Shown: positions 1 through 8,626 of the stretch, one piece after another | Layout of the letters: each line of letters starts with the position of its first letter | Position numbering within the stretch: the first letter of the stretch is position 1 | NCBI GenBank assembly: GCA_914767715.1 | Contig: OU612068.1 | Span: 7,874,001-7,938,000, forward strand | Direction: 5' to 3' | Source of the DNA: Membranipora membranacea | Lineage: Eukaryota > Bryozoa > Gymnolaemata > Cheilostomatida > Membraniporidae | Length of the DNA stretch: 64,000 bases | Notes under the pieces: model-generated | The model's input: only the letters and a program-made list of their open reading frames with translations | Databases searched by the model: none | What the model was told of the DNA's origin: nothing | Program-made: the position numbers and the translations under genes

Positions 1-523
1 TCGTCAAGAAACATACGTTTGGCATAGGAGCTCATCGCATCACCTCCAATTCTCTTGGGCATCTAAAATGAAACAAAATGAAAAATGAATGGTTTGCTTA
101 AAACTGAAATGCAGCTGTTTATGCAAAAATACAACATTATCAATTTAAAACTGTTTATTGCAAAAAAAATTTTTTAAACCAAATATGAATCAATACTCTG
201 TTCACGCATCATTGAAATTTAGTCTCTACAACGATTATTGAATGAGGTACACCCCAAACACAGATGGTTACAAAAAGAAAATAATGAGTTAAAAGATGAG
301 CGTTTTCGACACGCCCTCAGGGTGGACCTAATCTTCGCTAAAAAAACTGAAAAAAAAATCTTGGGCAATTTACAAAAAACACACTACAATGAAACTTAAC
401 CAGTAAAGTCAGCATTCTTACATGAATGATGGTCCTCATGTCTGTTGACAGACAACCACCATCTCCCATATGGGATCTTTGCCCGGGTTTGTCATATTGA
501 CATCCAAAACAAGTGTCTAGCAT
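1..523 (-). CDS. Spliced Cys-rich protein of the viral-like element, partial (runs off the left edge)
   Basis: Coding exon 422-523 begins with ATG directly after a good acceptor (TATTATAG, AG at 525-524) and ends at a GTAAGA donor (421-420). The next exon starts at 62 after a long T-rich tract ending in TTTTAG and stays open to position 1. The reading phase agrees across the junction. The first exon carries C-F-G-C, then H-M-G-D-G-G-C about ten residues later, a Cys/His pattern that suggests a small metal-binding module. I recall similar CxGC...H...GGC motifs from invertebrate viral-like elements but cannot check this. A separate upstream exon at about 637-724 has no ATG and would be a leader. 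Function unknown. Confidence 0.5.
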
Positions 524-636
524 CTATAATATAAAAAAATTAAAAAGATTAAAAAAGAATTTCAAAACAAAAGTAAAAAAATAAAAATGAAAAAAACAAA
601 GATCATTGTATGTGAAAACATTTAAAACAAACTTAC

Positions 637-754
637 GATTAATATTTGAAGGAAGATCAAATCTGCTAAAGAAGAGTGGTGGCTTCTTGTGAGCTTAGTG
701 AATTCAAACTAAACTGGAAGAATGTGTTGGCTATTCCAGCGCTGAGCTTTTATA
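637..754 (-). promoter_or_regulatory. TATA box and untranslated leader exon
   Basis: On the minus strand GGTATAAAAGC (TATAAAA at 754-748) is a textbook TATA box. About 25-30 bases downstream begins a stretch without any ATG that ends in AATC followed by the donor GTAAGT (636-631). The next acceptor is at 524, so transcripts would carry a noncoding first exon of about 85 nt spliced to the Cys-rich protein. Confidence 0.5.
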
Positions 755-996
755 CCTTGGTTTCCAGTCTAAAATCTACACAGCTTAGAGGTGTCTTAGA
801 GGGAGGGTTACTTTTCTGTTGCATGAAAAAATATTAATGTTTGCCTGTAGCTCCAATGATTACTGTGTTCAACAACCCATGACTAAGATATTTCTGTGTT
901 CTGAGATAATTTATTGACTACCACTTAGACTTTGAAAAATTAATTGATGAGTGCTGTTTAACCCTTGTGGAAACATCAGTTCTTTAGAAAAAAATA
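755..996. other. Spacer between two minus-strand viral-like genes
   Basis: No coding exon is recognisable. On the minus strand an AATAAA hexamer at 915-910 lies about 85 nt past the stop codon of the ATPase and could serve as its polyadenylation signal. The TATA box of the next gene begins at 754. Confidence 0.3.
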
Positions 997-2411
997 TCAC
1001 TTTGTTAAATAGACAACGCTTGGATTTTCAAAAATCTTAGCTCGCACACGAGCTTTTTCATCACAACCTGGGGAGCAATTCAAAAACAGATAACCATAAC
1101 GATCTTTCACTGCATCCAAATAAGCTTCTATCACAAGTTTTTCCTTACCCATTTGTCTGCCAATTGTTTTGATTACTGAAATGTCTCTCACAGATTTCAT
1201 CAACCAGAAATGGTGTGAGTTCAAACTAATCGTACGAAAAAATGGTCCTTTACAAAATAGATTTTGTGTCAGTGTGATTATACTATAATTATAATGATGA
1301 CTAAATTTTGTATAAAAGTCAGCAATATCCTTAGAGCTGGAGACTTCCTCCATTAAATCATCAATGACTAGAAGTCTATGCTGTCGATCTTTAGGTAATG
1401 ATTCCATTGTTGCTAGCCCTTCTATAAATTTTATTGGCACCGAGGCATCATAAGAGTTGTAAAGTGGTTGGTAGATTGAGTAACAGATAATTATTTCCAC
1501 AGGCAGTGGAACAAAGATTTTGTCAGCATTGGAAATAATCTCCCTTAGTAGGGTAGATTTACCACTTGATGTTGGCCCTAGAAACAGACAGCATAAACAG
1601 TCAGCAGGTCAGAGATTGTGACTAAAATTCTCTCATCTACACACATACATCGAATATTGCTCATCATTTCACTATGACCTCTTAAGTGTTTGTTTCAAGT
1701 TTGCAACCACAGATGATTAATTACTGTTATGCGAGCTAATCATCACATGATAACTGCACCTCCAAGTACTGGAAGTGATGAAAATTAAGGGAAGGATTTT
1801 GGTGATGAAATGCTCATTAAATTTCTGCACACACAGATGTAATTACTGTTATGCAAGCTAACCATCACATGATAACTGCACCTCCAAGTACTGGAAGTGT
1901 TGAAAATTAAGGGAAGGATTTTGGTAATGAAATGCTCATTAAATTTCTGCAGACACAGATGTAATTACTGTTATGCAAGCTAACCATCACATGATAACTG
2001 TACCTCCAAGTACTGGGTGTGTTGAAAATTAAGGGAAGGATTGCGGTAATGAAATGCTCAATAAATTTCATATTTTATGAGAGTTTTTACCCGCAAAAGT
2101 TCCGATAATATGGGAGTTTTTACCCGCAAAAGTTCCGCTTCTGCTCTAATTTTGAACGCATTAAGGAGATTAGTTAGTCATTCAGCACCACCCTTTGACG
2201 TCAATTACAAATACCCTTGGTTGTTTGCTCGGCAAATTCGCTGTCATAAATCCCAACATGAAGTTTCATGAAGGCTCACCTCCGCTATGGATATGAGGCA
2301 CATATAACCATGCTTAAGGTCAAAAAACAACTAGATAAACTTCTTACCTGAGATTATAGATGTGAACGGTGTCTCAAGTTGAAATTCTGTCGTCTTAAGA
2401 TTTGAAGCCAT
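997..2411 (-). CDS. Packaging-type (FtsK/HerA, A32-like) ATPase of the viral-like element, two exons
   Basis: Exon 1 is 2348-2411 (ATG at 2411-2409, 21 codons plus one base) and ends at the consensus donor CAG/GTAAGA. Exon 2 is 997-1577 and follows a T-rich acceptor ending TTTCTAG. The intron is 1578-2347 (770 nt) and the phases fit. The P-loop (G-P-T-S-S-G-K-S-T) is encoded at the very start of exon 2. A Walker B-type strand (L-L-V-I-D-D-L-M) follows about 80 residues later, then the S-H-H...T-Q-N-L-F and R-T-I-S-L-N-S-H blocks typical of virion-packaging ATPases of Polinton/adintovirus-like elements. Total length is about 214 residues, in keeping with that family. The ATG starts just after the stop of the preceding small ORF. 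No inactivating lesion is visible. Confidence 0.7.
1707..2069. repeat. Three tandem copies of a 122-bp unit inside the ATPase intron
   Basis: The motif TAATTACTGTTATG recurs at 1718, 1840 and 1962, exactly 122 bp apart, and the rest of each unit is nearly identical. The third unit is truncated near AATAAATTTC. The array lies wholly within the intron of the ATPase. Just beyond it, 2078-2138 holds a second short direct repeat (GAGTTTTTACCCGCAAAAGT twice, about 33 bp apart). Confidence 0.9.
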
Positions 2412-2412
2412 A

Positions 2413-2613
2413 CTAGAGTGTAGAGTTTGTTGACTTTGTAGTGGATTCAAAGTTTTCACCGAGGAGTTTTATGATAGAATGAAGCTCTCCTTTCTCTTGT
2501 TGAAAAAACGCTGCACACAGCGAACATATGGTGGCTATGGTAATCAGGATAATTGTGAGAAGTGCACGGTATTGTGATAAAAACTGTCTGGTTGTGATAT
2601 CAGACACAGGCAT
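2413..2613 (-). CDS. Small single-pass membrane protein of the viral-like element (66 aa)
   Basis: The ORF starts with a well-placed ATG (ACCATGC) six bases after the stop of the preceding ORF and ends one base before the ATPase ATG. Residues about 17-37 form a hydrophobic segment (LLTIILITIATICSLCAAFF), followed by a short polar C-terminal tail, so a single-pass membrane protein is likely. Its packing between two other ORFs supports reality. Function unknown. Confidence 0.5.
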   Translation of the reverse strand: MPVSDITTRQFLSQYRALLTIILITIATICSLCAAFFQQEKGELHSIIKLLGENFESTTKSTNSTL

Positions 2614-2619
2614 GGTAAA

Positions 2620-2958
2620 CTAACGTAAATGAGGGGGTAATGTCACAGTATAGGGTGCGTCTGGTAGCAGTACCACGATCTGACTGAACAAAGTCTCTTT
2701 CTTTGCCTTTATTAAATATCTTGTCACAGGTCTATGAAGTCCTGATGGAATCATCTGCATTGCGATTTCATACCAAATATCAAAATGGTGACGTAATTTG
2801 TCAGTGTGCAAAAGATACATGTATTGATTTATAAGTTGACAGTCATGATGAGAGAAGTCTGTATAGCCTTTAGAATTACAGCCTTGACAATTTTTGCTGA
2901 CCTGAAGGGAGATTAATTCCCACAAAGTAGCAGCCATAGATGCATCTGTTTTATCCAT
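2620..2958 (-). CDS. Cys/His-motif protein of the viral-like element (112 aa)
   Basis: ATG at 2958-2956 overlaps the end of the preceding ORF by 8 nt. The N-terminal half carries N-C-Q-G-C then S-H-H-D-C about a dozen residues on, a CxGC...H..C pattern related to that of the partial gene at the left edge. The remainder is mixed polar and hydrophobic with no clear membrane span. The overlap with its neighbour is typical of compact viral genomes. Function unknown. Confidence 0.5.
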   Translation of the reverse strand: MDKTDASMAATLWELISLQVSKNCQGCNSKGYTDFSHHDCQLINQYMYLLHTDKLRHHFDIWYEIAMQMIPSGLHRPVTRYLIKAKKETLFSQIVVLLPDAPYTVTLPPHLR

Positions 2959-3481
2959 TATGTAGTAGCCATAGACTGATTATGCTAAATAACAGCAAAG
3001 TAACCAATACATAAAGTATCTGCAGTGTCACTGTCTGAAATCTCATGCGAACGATAGCTTTATTTAAAGTTCTGCAAAAACTGTTTATTGATTGGGTGCT
3101 TATTATACTCCTCACTTCATTTTTGCCCAATGACAAAAATACCTTTTGTAGAATAGTCAATAATGTGATAGAATGAAACAGCAACTTCTTGCTGTTTGTG
3201 GAAGAAGATAAGATTTCTTCACAGAGGGAGGCATAGGTCTGTGAAGTTTGGCTGGCAGATAAGATTTTTCTTGATATCAATTCAATATCATTTACATACA
3301 ATTCTTCCACATTTTGTTGAATCACGTACAGCGTGCTGGATTTGTCATCCATCAATGTCACAGATAGAGGATAACATTTGCCTGCAAGATTGCTTAGCAA
3401 ATATTGCCTTGCATTGATGGGTGAACTCAGATGTTTCAACAGGTTAATATAATCACTTGTCTCTTCTAACCGTTCCATCAT
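2951..3481 (-). CDS. Tail-anchored membrane protein of the viral-like element (176 aa)
   Basis: The open frame reaches 3499, but the first ATG is at 3481-3479 (a second follows immediately), giving 176 aa. The C-terminal 25 residues form a strong hydrophobic helix (LQILYVLVTLLLFSIISLWL) ending in LLHNG, so the protein is probably anchored by its C-terminus. The rest is helical and polar. A TATATA sequence lies about 45 bp upstream. It overlaps the next ORF by 8 nt. I do not recognise the family. Confidence 0.5.
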   Translation of the reverse strand: MMERLEETSDYINLLKHLSSPINARQYLLSNLAGKCYPLSVTLMDDKSSTLYVIQQNVEELYVNDIELISRKILSASQTSQTYASLCEEILSSSTNSKKLLFHSITLLTILQKVFLSLGKNEVRSIISTQSINSFCRTLNKAIVRMRFQTVTLQILYVLVTLLLFSIISLWLLHNG

Positions 3482-3677
3482 AGGTTGCCTAGGAAACACT
3501 AATATGAATAGGTATCTTCCGAGTAATATATAACCACTTGGTTCACTGGTATTTAAGTGCTTGCCTGCTTACCAAATTCACTCACGGACGCACACACACA
3601 CACACACACACACAGACGGACTTACACACTACCAAAGTGACTATTTGTTTGATCTATTATAGGACACTTTTATCACT
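3482..3677. promoter_or_regulatory. Divergent promoter region with TATA box and CA microsatellite
   Basis: This gap separates the minus-strand cluster from the plus-strand spliced gene. The minus side has TATATA (about 3526-3531) upstream of the 176-aa ORF. A (CA)n run of about 24 bp occupies 3591-3614. The plus-strand gene begins with ATG at 3678. Confidence 0.45.
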
Positions 3678-4293
3678 ATGGAACATGTGAGTATACACAT
3701 GTACTTTGCTTTATTTTTCCTACTATAATTATAATATTTTTTATGTTTCAATTTTTTTACCTTTGTTGTATATGACTTGACAAATTGCTTATGTGAATTT
3801 CCCTTGCTCAGAATACTATGTTGGCTTGGTAACTAGTCATGGGTTTTTTGTTGCAGACTCGTTCCTGTACAGAATGCGCCAAAGAAATGTTTCCTAATGG
3901 TGAGGAGCTGTGCCTCACGAGACAGACGGCAAAGACTTCAGATGAATTAAAAGAAATATTTGCTGCTGAAAGTTTTCACTGTCCGACATGTGAGAGTAGA
4001 GTGCCAATAATGGATGCCAAACGTAAGTACATACATTCAGTACACTAACCATCGATGTTTTCTGAAGGTAGTGATACTTTCATTACATTCCTGAAGGCAA
4101 TTGTCATTAATACGTGAACTCAAACTTCTGTGTTGTAGATGTAAAGAGGTTGCAACATCGATTCAAAATTATGAGATCGGATCTGGTGCGTAAAACAAGA
4201 GCGACACTCAGGGAATTGGCAGCAGCAGAGGCAGAGTTAGATAGAAATATGAGACAAAAACTACGACGAATGGCAATTAAAGACAGTCTGTAA
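3678..4293 (+). CDS. Three-exon zinc-ribbon-like basic protein (109 aa) of the viral-like element
   Basis: Exons are 3678-3686, 3857-4022 and 4139-4293, with donors GTGAGT and GTAAGT and acceptors TTGCAG and TTGTAG. The phases agree and give 109 aa. Two CxxC pairs (C-T-E-C near residue 7 and C-P-T-C near residue 48) could bind one metal ion. The C-terminal half is rich in Arg, Lys, Ala and Glu and probably forms a charged helix or coiled coil that might contact nucleic acid. The first coding exon holds only three codons. The gene diverges from the membrane-protein cluster and meets the minus-strand ORF at 4308 tail to tail. Family not recognised. Confidence 0.6.
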
Positions 4294-4307
4294 TCTTTAA
4301 TTGATAA

Positions 4308-4577
4308 CTAATCATTTTTTCTTCTTTTTTTTGTTAATTTTTTTATCTGTTTTTCTACTTTTTTGTTGTTTTTATCCAGGGCAGCGTAATTTGCGTTGGA
4401 ATGGTGGGTGTCAAAGTTATGTTCATCAGCTTTATGCTCATCAAAGTCATAGCATGAGTCTGACGTTGTTACCCTGCTGCCTACGGGAGCACTCACAAAT
4501 TGCGTTGCCAATTTTGTCAGATCAGGAATGCTTGCACCTGCTACCAGTAACATGTAAACTAGTACAATCTGTTCCAT
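4308..4577 (-). CDS. Possible small secreted protein with basic tail (89 aa)
   Basis: The ORF begins with a signal-peptide-like stretch (MEQIVLVYMLLVAGAS) and ends in a lysine-rich segment (KKVEKQIKKLTKKRRKND). It faces the plus-strand zinc-ribbon gene tail to tail with only 14 bases between the stops. Against it, the basic tail is encoded partly by a low-complexity T-rich tract, and the opposite strand is open as well. Tentative. Confidence 0.35.
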   Translation of the reverse strand: MEQIVLVYMLLVAGASIPDLTKLATQFVSAPVGSRVTTSDSCYDFDEHKADEHNFDTHHSNANYAALDKNNKKVEKQIKKLTKKRRKND

Positions 4578-5084
4578 GGGCTATGTCAGATGCCTAATCT
4601 GTCAACTTTGCATTCATTTATTCCCGTGTTATTTTATGTGATTTTATGCATGTATCTCATTTCAAAACCTTGTCTTTGCCGCATTGTCCTCAGATTTTTA
4701 TTGAAATTGTTTTAACACTTCAATGAACATATATATACAGCTGCTCATTTTGTATATCAATTTATCATTCTACCCTGTACCAATGAACATTTATCCTCAC
4801 AAACAAACTGACACTCAATTCATTAATATTTACAACAACACTAGCTAACAGTGAATGTGATCAATCACATTACCCACACAAGCATCTCATTTATCATGAA
4901 TAAATATACATAAAAAGAATTACATAAACAAACTTCCATCCTCACCATACAAAATGATAGAGTAGAAATTGACAACTCCCATACAATATGAGTAGTCGTT
5001 CCACCAGGAACGTTACAAAAGGGATCGAGTCGCTCATTCGTTTCAATGGGTTCGGGCTAACGACCTGCTCCCACTTTTACTACT
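4578..5084. other. Noncoding right end of the viral-like element
   Basis: No gene is visible. The last 100 bases (about 4980-5084) are richer in G and C than the AT-rich stretch before them and end in CCCACTTTTACTACT. Read inward on the minus strand this is AGTAGTAAAAGTGGG, the expected style of a Polinton terminal repeat. The partner repeat would be outside the window, so this is a prediction. Confidence 0.4.
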
Positions 5085-5168
5085 AAGGAGTGAAACTGTG
5101 ATGTGAATATTGATGGATTAATGTCCGAGATAATTAGGATCATAACTACCTGGGTATGCTAATAGATA

Positions 5169-6110
5169 GGGGAAGGCAGGGTACGTTGAGCCAGCTTTTA
5201 CATATTTGATTGTAACATGCAGTTGAATTGTGCAAGATTAACAAAAATTGGCACTGAAATTGGTCTTCATGTCTTCCATCAACATGAGTGAGGTCAGAAA
5301 CCTATTGCAGCAAGAAAAGGAAATATTGCTGCTTCAAAAAAAATCGGGAAGCGGCTCAACGTACCCGTAGCACGGGGCACGTTGAGCCGGGTCCGCATTT
5401 TGTATGGGGCACGTTGAGCCACTCTGTTATGGTCATTTCTTTGCTGGTCATGACTTTTTAATTCATTGCAATCATAAGAAATAAAGTAAAGCAACCTAAT
5501 TCATTGCAATAGCGCATTTTTTTCACTCAATTGAACTATAAAATATAAGAAGAAAACTTGCACGTGGCAAACTTGATGATACGTGAATGGAAAAGTGAAC
5601 TCAGAGTAATTGCTTATTACATTAAAGAAACATCAATTCCAATGTTTTTGTTTTTGTGTACATATTACCACATATACACTTTCATCATATAACATTCATA
5701 TACTAAAGGGCATGGCTCAACGTGCCCCAACGTGCATGGCTCAACGTGCCCCAACAGCCGATTTTTCACTTTCAATTTGAGTTAAACAAAATCTCTCCAT
5801 CAAAGATAAGTTGAGCTTAGGTGAAATTGAGACTAAATATGACGTTATCACATAATAAAAGTTGCAACTTCTCCGTCACGCCTTGTTGGGAATAGATGAC
5901 ATTTCCGTTGATTAGCGCATTATTTACTTTTTATGCTTAAAACAATGAAAAACTAAATAATTATCTTCCCTTAGTAGCTATTGTTATTTTTCTTTGCTCA
6001 AAAAGGGTGCCTGTGGTCACATGTCCTCTGATGGACGGGAAAACTTGAAACATAAAATGGTATTCGAAAAAAGTGGGGTGGATCAACGTGCCCCATGCCC
6101 CGCCTTCCCC
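5169..6110. mobile_element. 942-bp TIR element flanked by TA (copy 1)
   Basis: The ends are inverted repeats: GGGGAAGGCAGGGTACGTTG at the left, and CGCCTTCCCC preceded by a CACGTTGATCC complement at the right. TA flanks both sides (5167-5168 and 6111-6112), as expected for a TA-targeting DNA transposon. Inside, the motif GGGGCACGTTGAGCC or its complement recurs near both ends. No transposase frame is seen, so it is non-autonomous. It lies in intron 1 of the receptor-like gene. Confidence 0.75.
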
Positions 6111-6112
6111 TA

Positions 6113-6815
6113 TGGGATAGTAAATAACCTAGACTGACAAGAAGAAAAAGAACTAGTTGTGCCTTGTGGAATGAGATGACTCTCTATGTTTATACTATCC
6201 TGAAAAGTAAAGGGCCTGAAGCTAGATGAATCTAAAATTGTGGGCAGCTCAATAATGTATGAAATATGAGACGAGATTATCCAGACCAAGGGCCAAGTAG
6301 GAATAAACATATAGACCAATACCGTGTCATTACCCTGAATAGGAGGAATACAGAGATATTTAGATTGTCTCGTGATGACTTTTTGCGTTTAAAAAAAAGT
6401 GGGGTTAAAATCGCAAGTCTGTCTCTGTTCAAAGACTGAGAAATTTGTCAGACTTCGGCTGTATATTGCCCGTCACTCGTAAATTTGAATGTCATCATCT
6501 CCTCACGTATTGTTCCACAAAATAATTCCTTACGTCAGAGTCTGAAGTTTAGAGAACCTTAGAGAATTTCTTTTTATATGACAATGTTATTGTTTGAACA
6601 GTGTAGATAAGTCAAAATAACAGGAGGGGGTTTCAATTAAAATGAGTAATGTTTGTTGGACCAAATTATCGCTATCCCTTCGCTCACAATCTGCGCTCAT
6701 TCAGTCTTTAAATTAGGCAAAACAAATTCCCAAATGGTTGATTCAGAAAGTACTGACTAGCAACACATCAATCAAAGGGTTACACATTATTCTCTGCCCG
6801 ATTCTTTTATGGTAG
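6113..6815. other. Remainder of intron 1, receptor-like gene copy 1
   Basis: I see no exon with a usable donor here. The only ATG-led candidate near 6641 runs into a stop without a GT donor of the right phase. The stretch ends in the polypyrimidine-rich acceptor TTTTATGGTAG at 6815. Confidence 0.5.
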
Positions 6816-8047
6816 ATCTCCAGCGTACTCGCCAGACCAGCATAAACCAAAGTATGAATACTACTTTACACCATGTGGAACTTTAGCAACGAGTGACTTC
6901 GCGGACCCAGACTTGAAAAAAGATTGTAAAGACAATTCGGTGAGTAGAATCTGATTGGTCGAATGAATGAAAACGTTATTGTGAGGCTTCAGGTACCAAT
7001 AGCAAAAAGTCAACTTTTTGTCAAAGAGTTGTTGACTAGTCATGTTGTTTAAATGTCTAAATCATGTGATTGAGTGTAAGAAACAAAATGTTTCAGCAGC
7101 TGCAATGAATCAGTCATACATTTCACATTGTCATATATTTGATGAACTGATGCTGATGACCCATCTAACAGTAACAGATCTGCACTATAAGTACGGATCC
7201 TCACGATATATTTGTTTATTATATCCTCAGAGGAGACATGCTTCCTGTTTGTGTGATATTGATAGATGAAAGGTTAGATAAGTACCATTGTTTCAACTTT
7301 CGCTCACTGTACTTATGTATTGTATTGTAAACAAGGTCATCCTACTAATATACTAGCATGATTTCGTTTCCAGATGTGTCAGAAGGACATAAAAGAAGTA
7401 CACTACTACCAACTGACTGGCAATCCTAGCACTTTTCGTTTTGAAGGTATACCATCGGTTAACAATGATGGAGAGTTTAGAATCGTTTATGAGCCAATAG
7501 AACAGGATGGAACATGGAGGTATGTGTACTGCCTTACTCTTCGTTATTATGTCATCTACCAGCATGGTGGAGTCTCCCTTTGGTACACTCCATATTTTTG
7601 GGCCGCTTATACAATCACCTTCAAACTTTCACGTAATATCCAACAATTTCAGAAATTGTGAGTATTCGTGGATGATTGCACAAAGATGTTACATTACGGT
7701 CGATACAGAGGATCATTTATTTCACTTCCATTTGCTTGTAGTTGTTCCCATATGTCCATCTGCCTGTCTTTGCCAACAAGTTTGATCAATTTGTAATAAA
7801 AGATAGACCATTTACAGTTCAGCATTCTCTGAAAGTGAACATTCTTAGTCGCTAGAAAAGTGCCCATTATCAGGATTTATCCGACCCTCCCTGATATCAT
7901 AGACCAGTATCTTGTCACTAATTGAAGTTGTATTCTTGTTTTAGACAAGTTGAAGTATATCTTGATTGCGACGTTGAACCAAACTCAGTGTTCTCATTTA
8001 ACGCAGAGGAGAAGCAAAATGGCACTAAGGCTTTTCCAGATAGATAC

Positions 8048-8373
8048 GTATGTAATGATAACATATTATATTGGAATTTTGGGTTGTTTTGATTTCGACT
8101 CCTAACTGGGAGCGTTTATTTTAGTGACAAACTTACAGTATCACAGCATAATAGGGTAGAGGGGGAGCAGCAAGTGCAAATAGTGATTATAATGGTGACG
8201 ATATCACCTCTTATTCTTGTTATAATAAATCTGTCCTGTTATTCACTATAGATACAGATGCTTTCAGATAAAAAAGGATAGTATCAGAGTGTGCTCAACA
8301 TTCAAATGTATTCCATTTCTGACAATGACAATGTCATATGGCTCAAGTTCTATATGTTGGACACATTTATATA
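8048..8373. other. Intron sequence left of Helitron 1 (copy 1)
   Basis: This is the first 326 bases of the 12.3-kb intron after receptor exon 4, from the GTATGT donor to the CTAG end of the Helitron. Nothing coding or structured was seen. Confidence 0.5.
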
Positions 8374-8626
8374 CTAGAACTGATACGATCAGAGACCCCA
8401 CCGAAAAGACGCATAGCTGTTCAGCTCAGGTGTTCCGATCAATGTAGTTGAATAAGTTAATTTGTCAGAGTAATGTAAGACATTTGTATCATTGCAAAAG
8501 ATATGAAATTACGTTGACGTTTGATGACGATTGTAACAACCCCTCCTCATTCATGCAACCGGGCTTGGGACCGTCTCAGGCTGAGTTTGTTGTTTTTTTG
8601 TTGTTTGATTTTTTTTGTATAAAAAG

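Larger units (their letters stand above)
1..5084 (-). mobile_element. Right-hand part of a Polinton/adintovirus-like integrated element
   Basis: The stretch carries closely packed small ORFs, a packaging-type ATPase, proteins with membrane segments and Cys motifs, and strong TATA boxes, unlike the sparse intron-rich host genes to its right. Homology with the duplicate at 49825 starts exactly at AAGGAG (5085), directly after ACTACT. Polintons are known for 6-bp target duplications and termini starting with AG, so I infer that 5084 is the right terminus of the element and AAGGAG its target site. The left end, and any polymerase, integrase and capsid genes, would lie outside the window. Assignment to Polintons rather than another group with the same ATPase (virophage-like or PLV-like) is inference. 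Confidence 0.62.

Noticed and set aside
1707-2069. Regularly spaced repeats considered as a CRISPR-like array.
   Set aside because: The units are contiguous 122-bp tandem copies without unique spacers, in eukaryotic intron DNA.
2077-2271. Plus-strand ORF of 64 codons beginning with a repeated peptide.
   Set aside because: It lies in the ATPase intron, and its repetition is just the short direct DNA repeat at 2078-2138.
4301-4597. 98-codon plus-strand ORF starting with a Phe-rich tract.
   Set aside because: The Phe run comes from a T-rich low-complexity tract and the frame shows no domain; the opposite strand has a more sensible signal-peptide ORF.
6641-6715. ATG-led short frame considered as first exon of receptor copy 1.
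   Set aside because: It reaches a stop, has no donor of the required phase, and the true exon 1 with matching phase is found for copy 2 at 47459.
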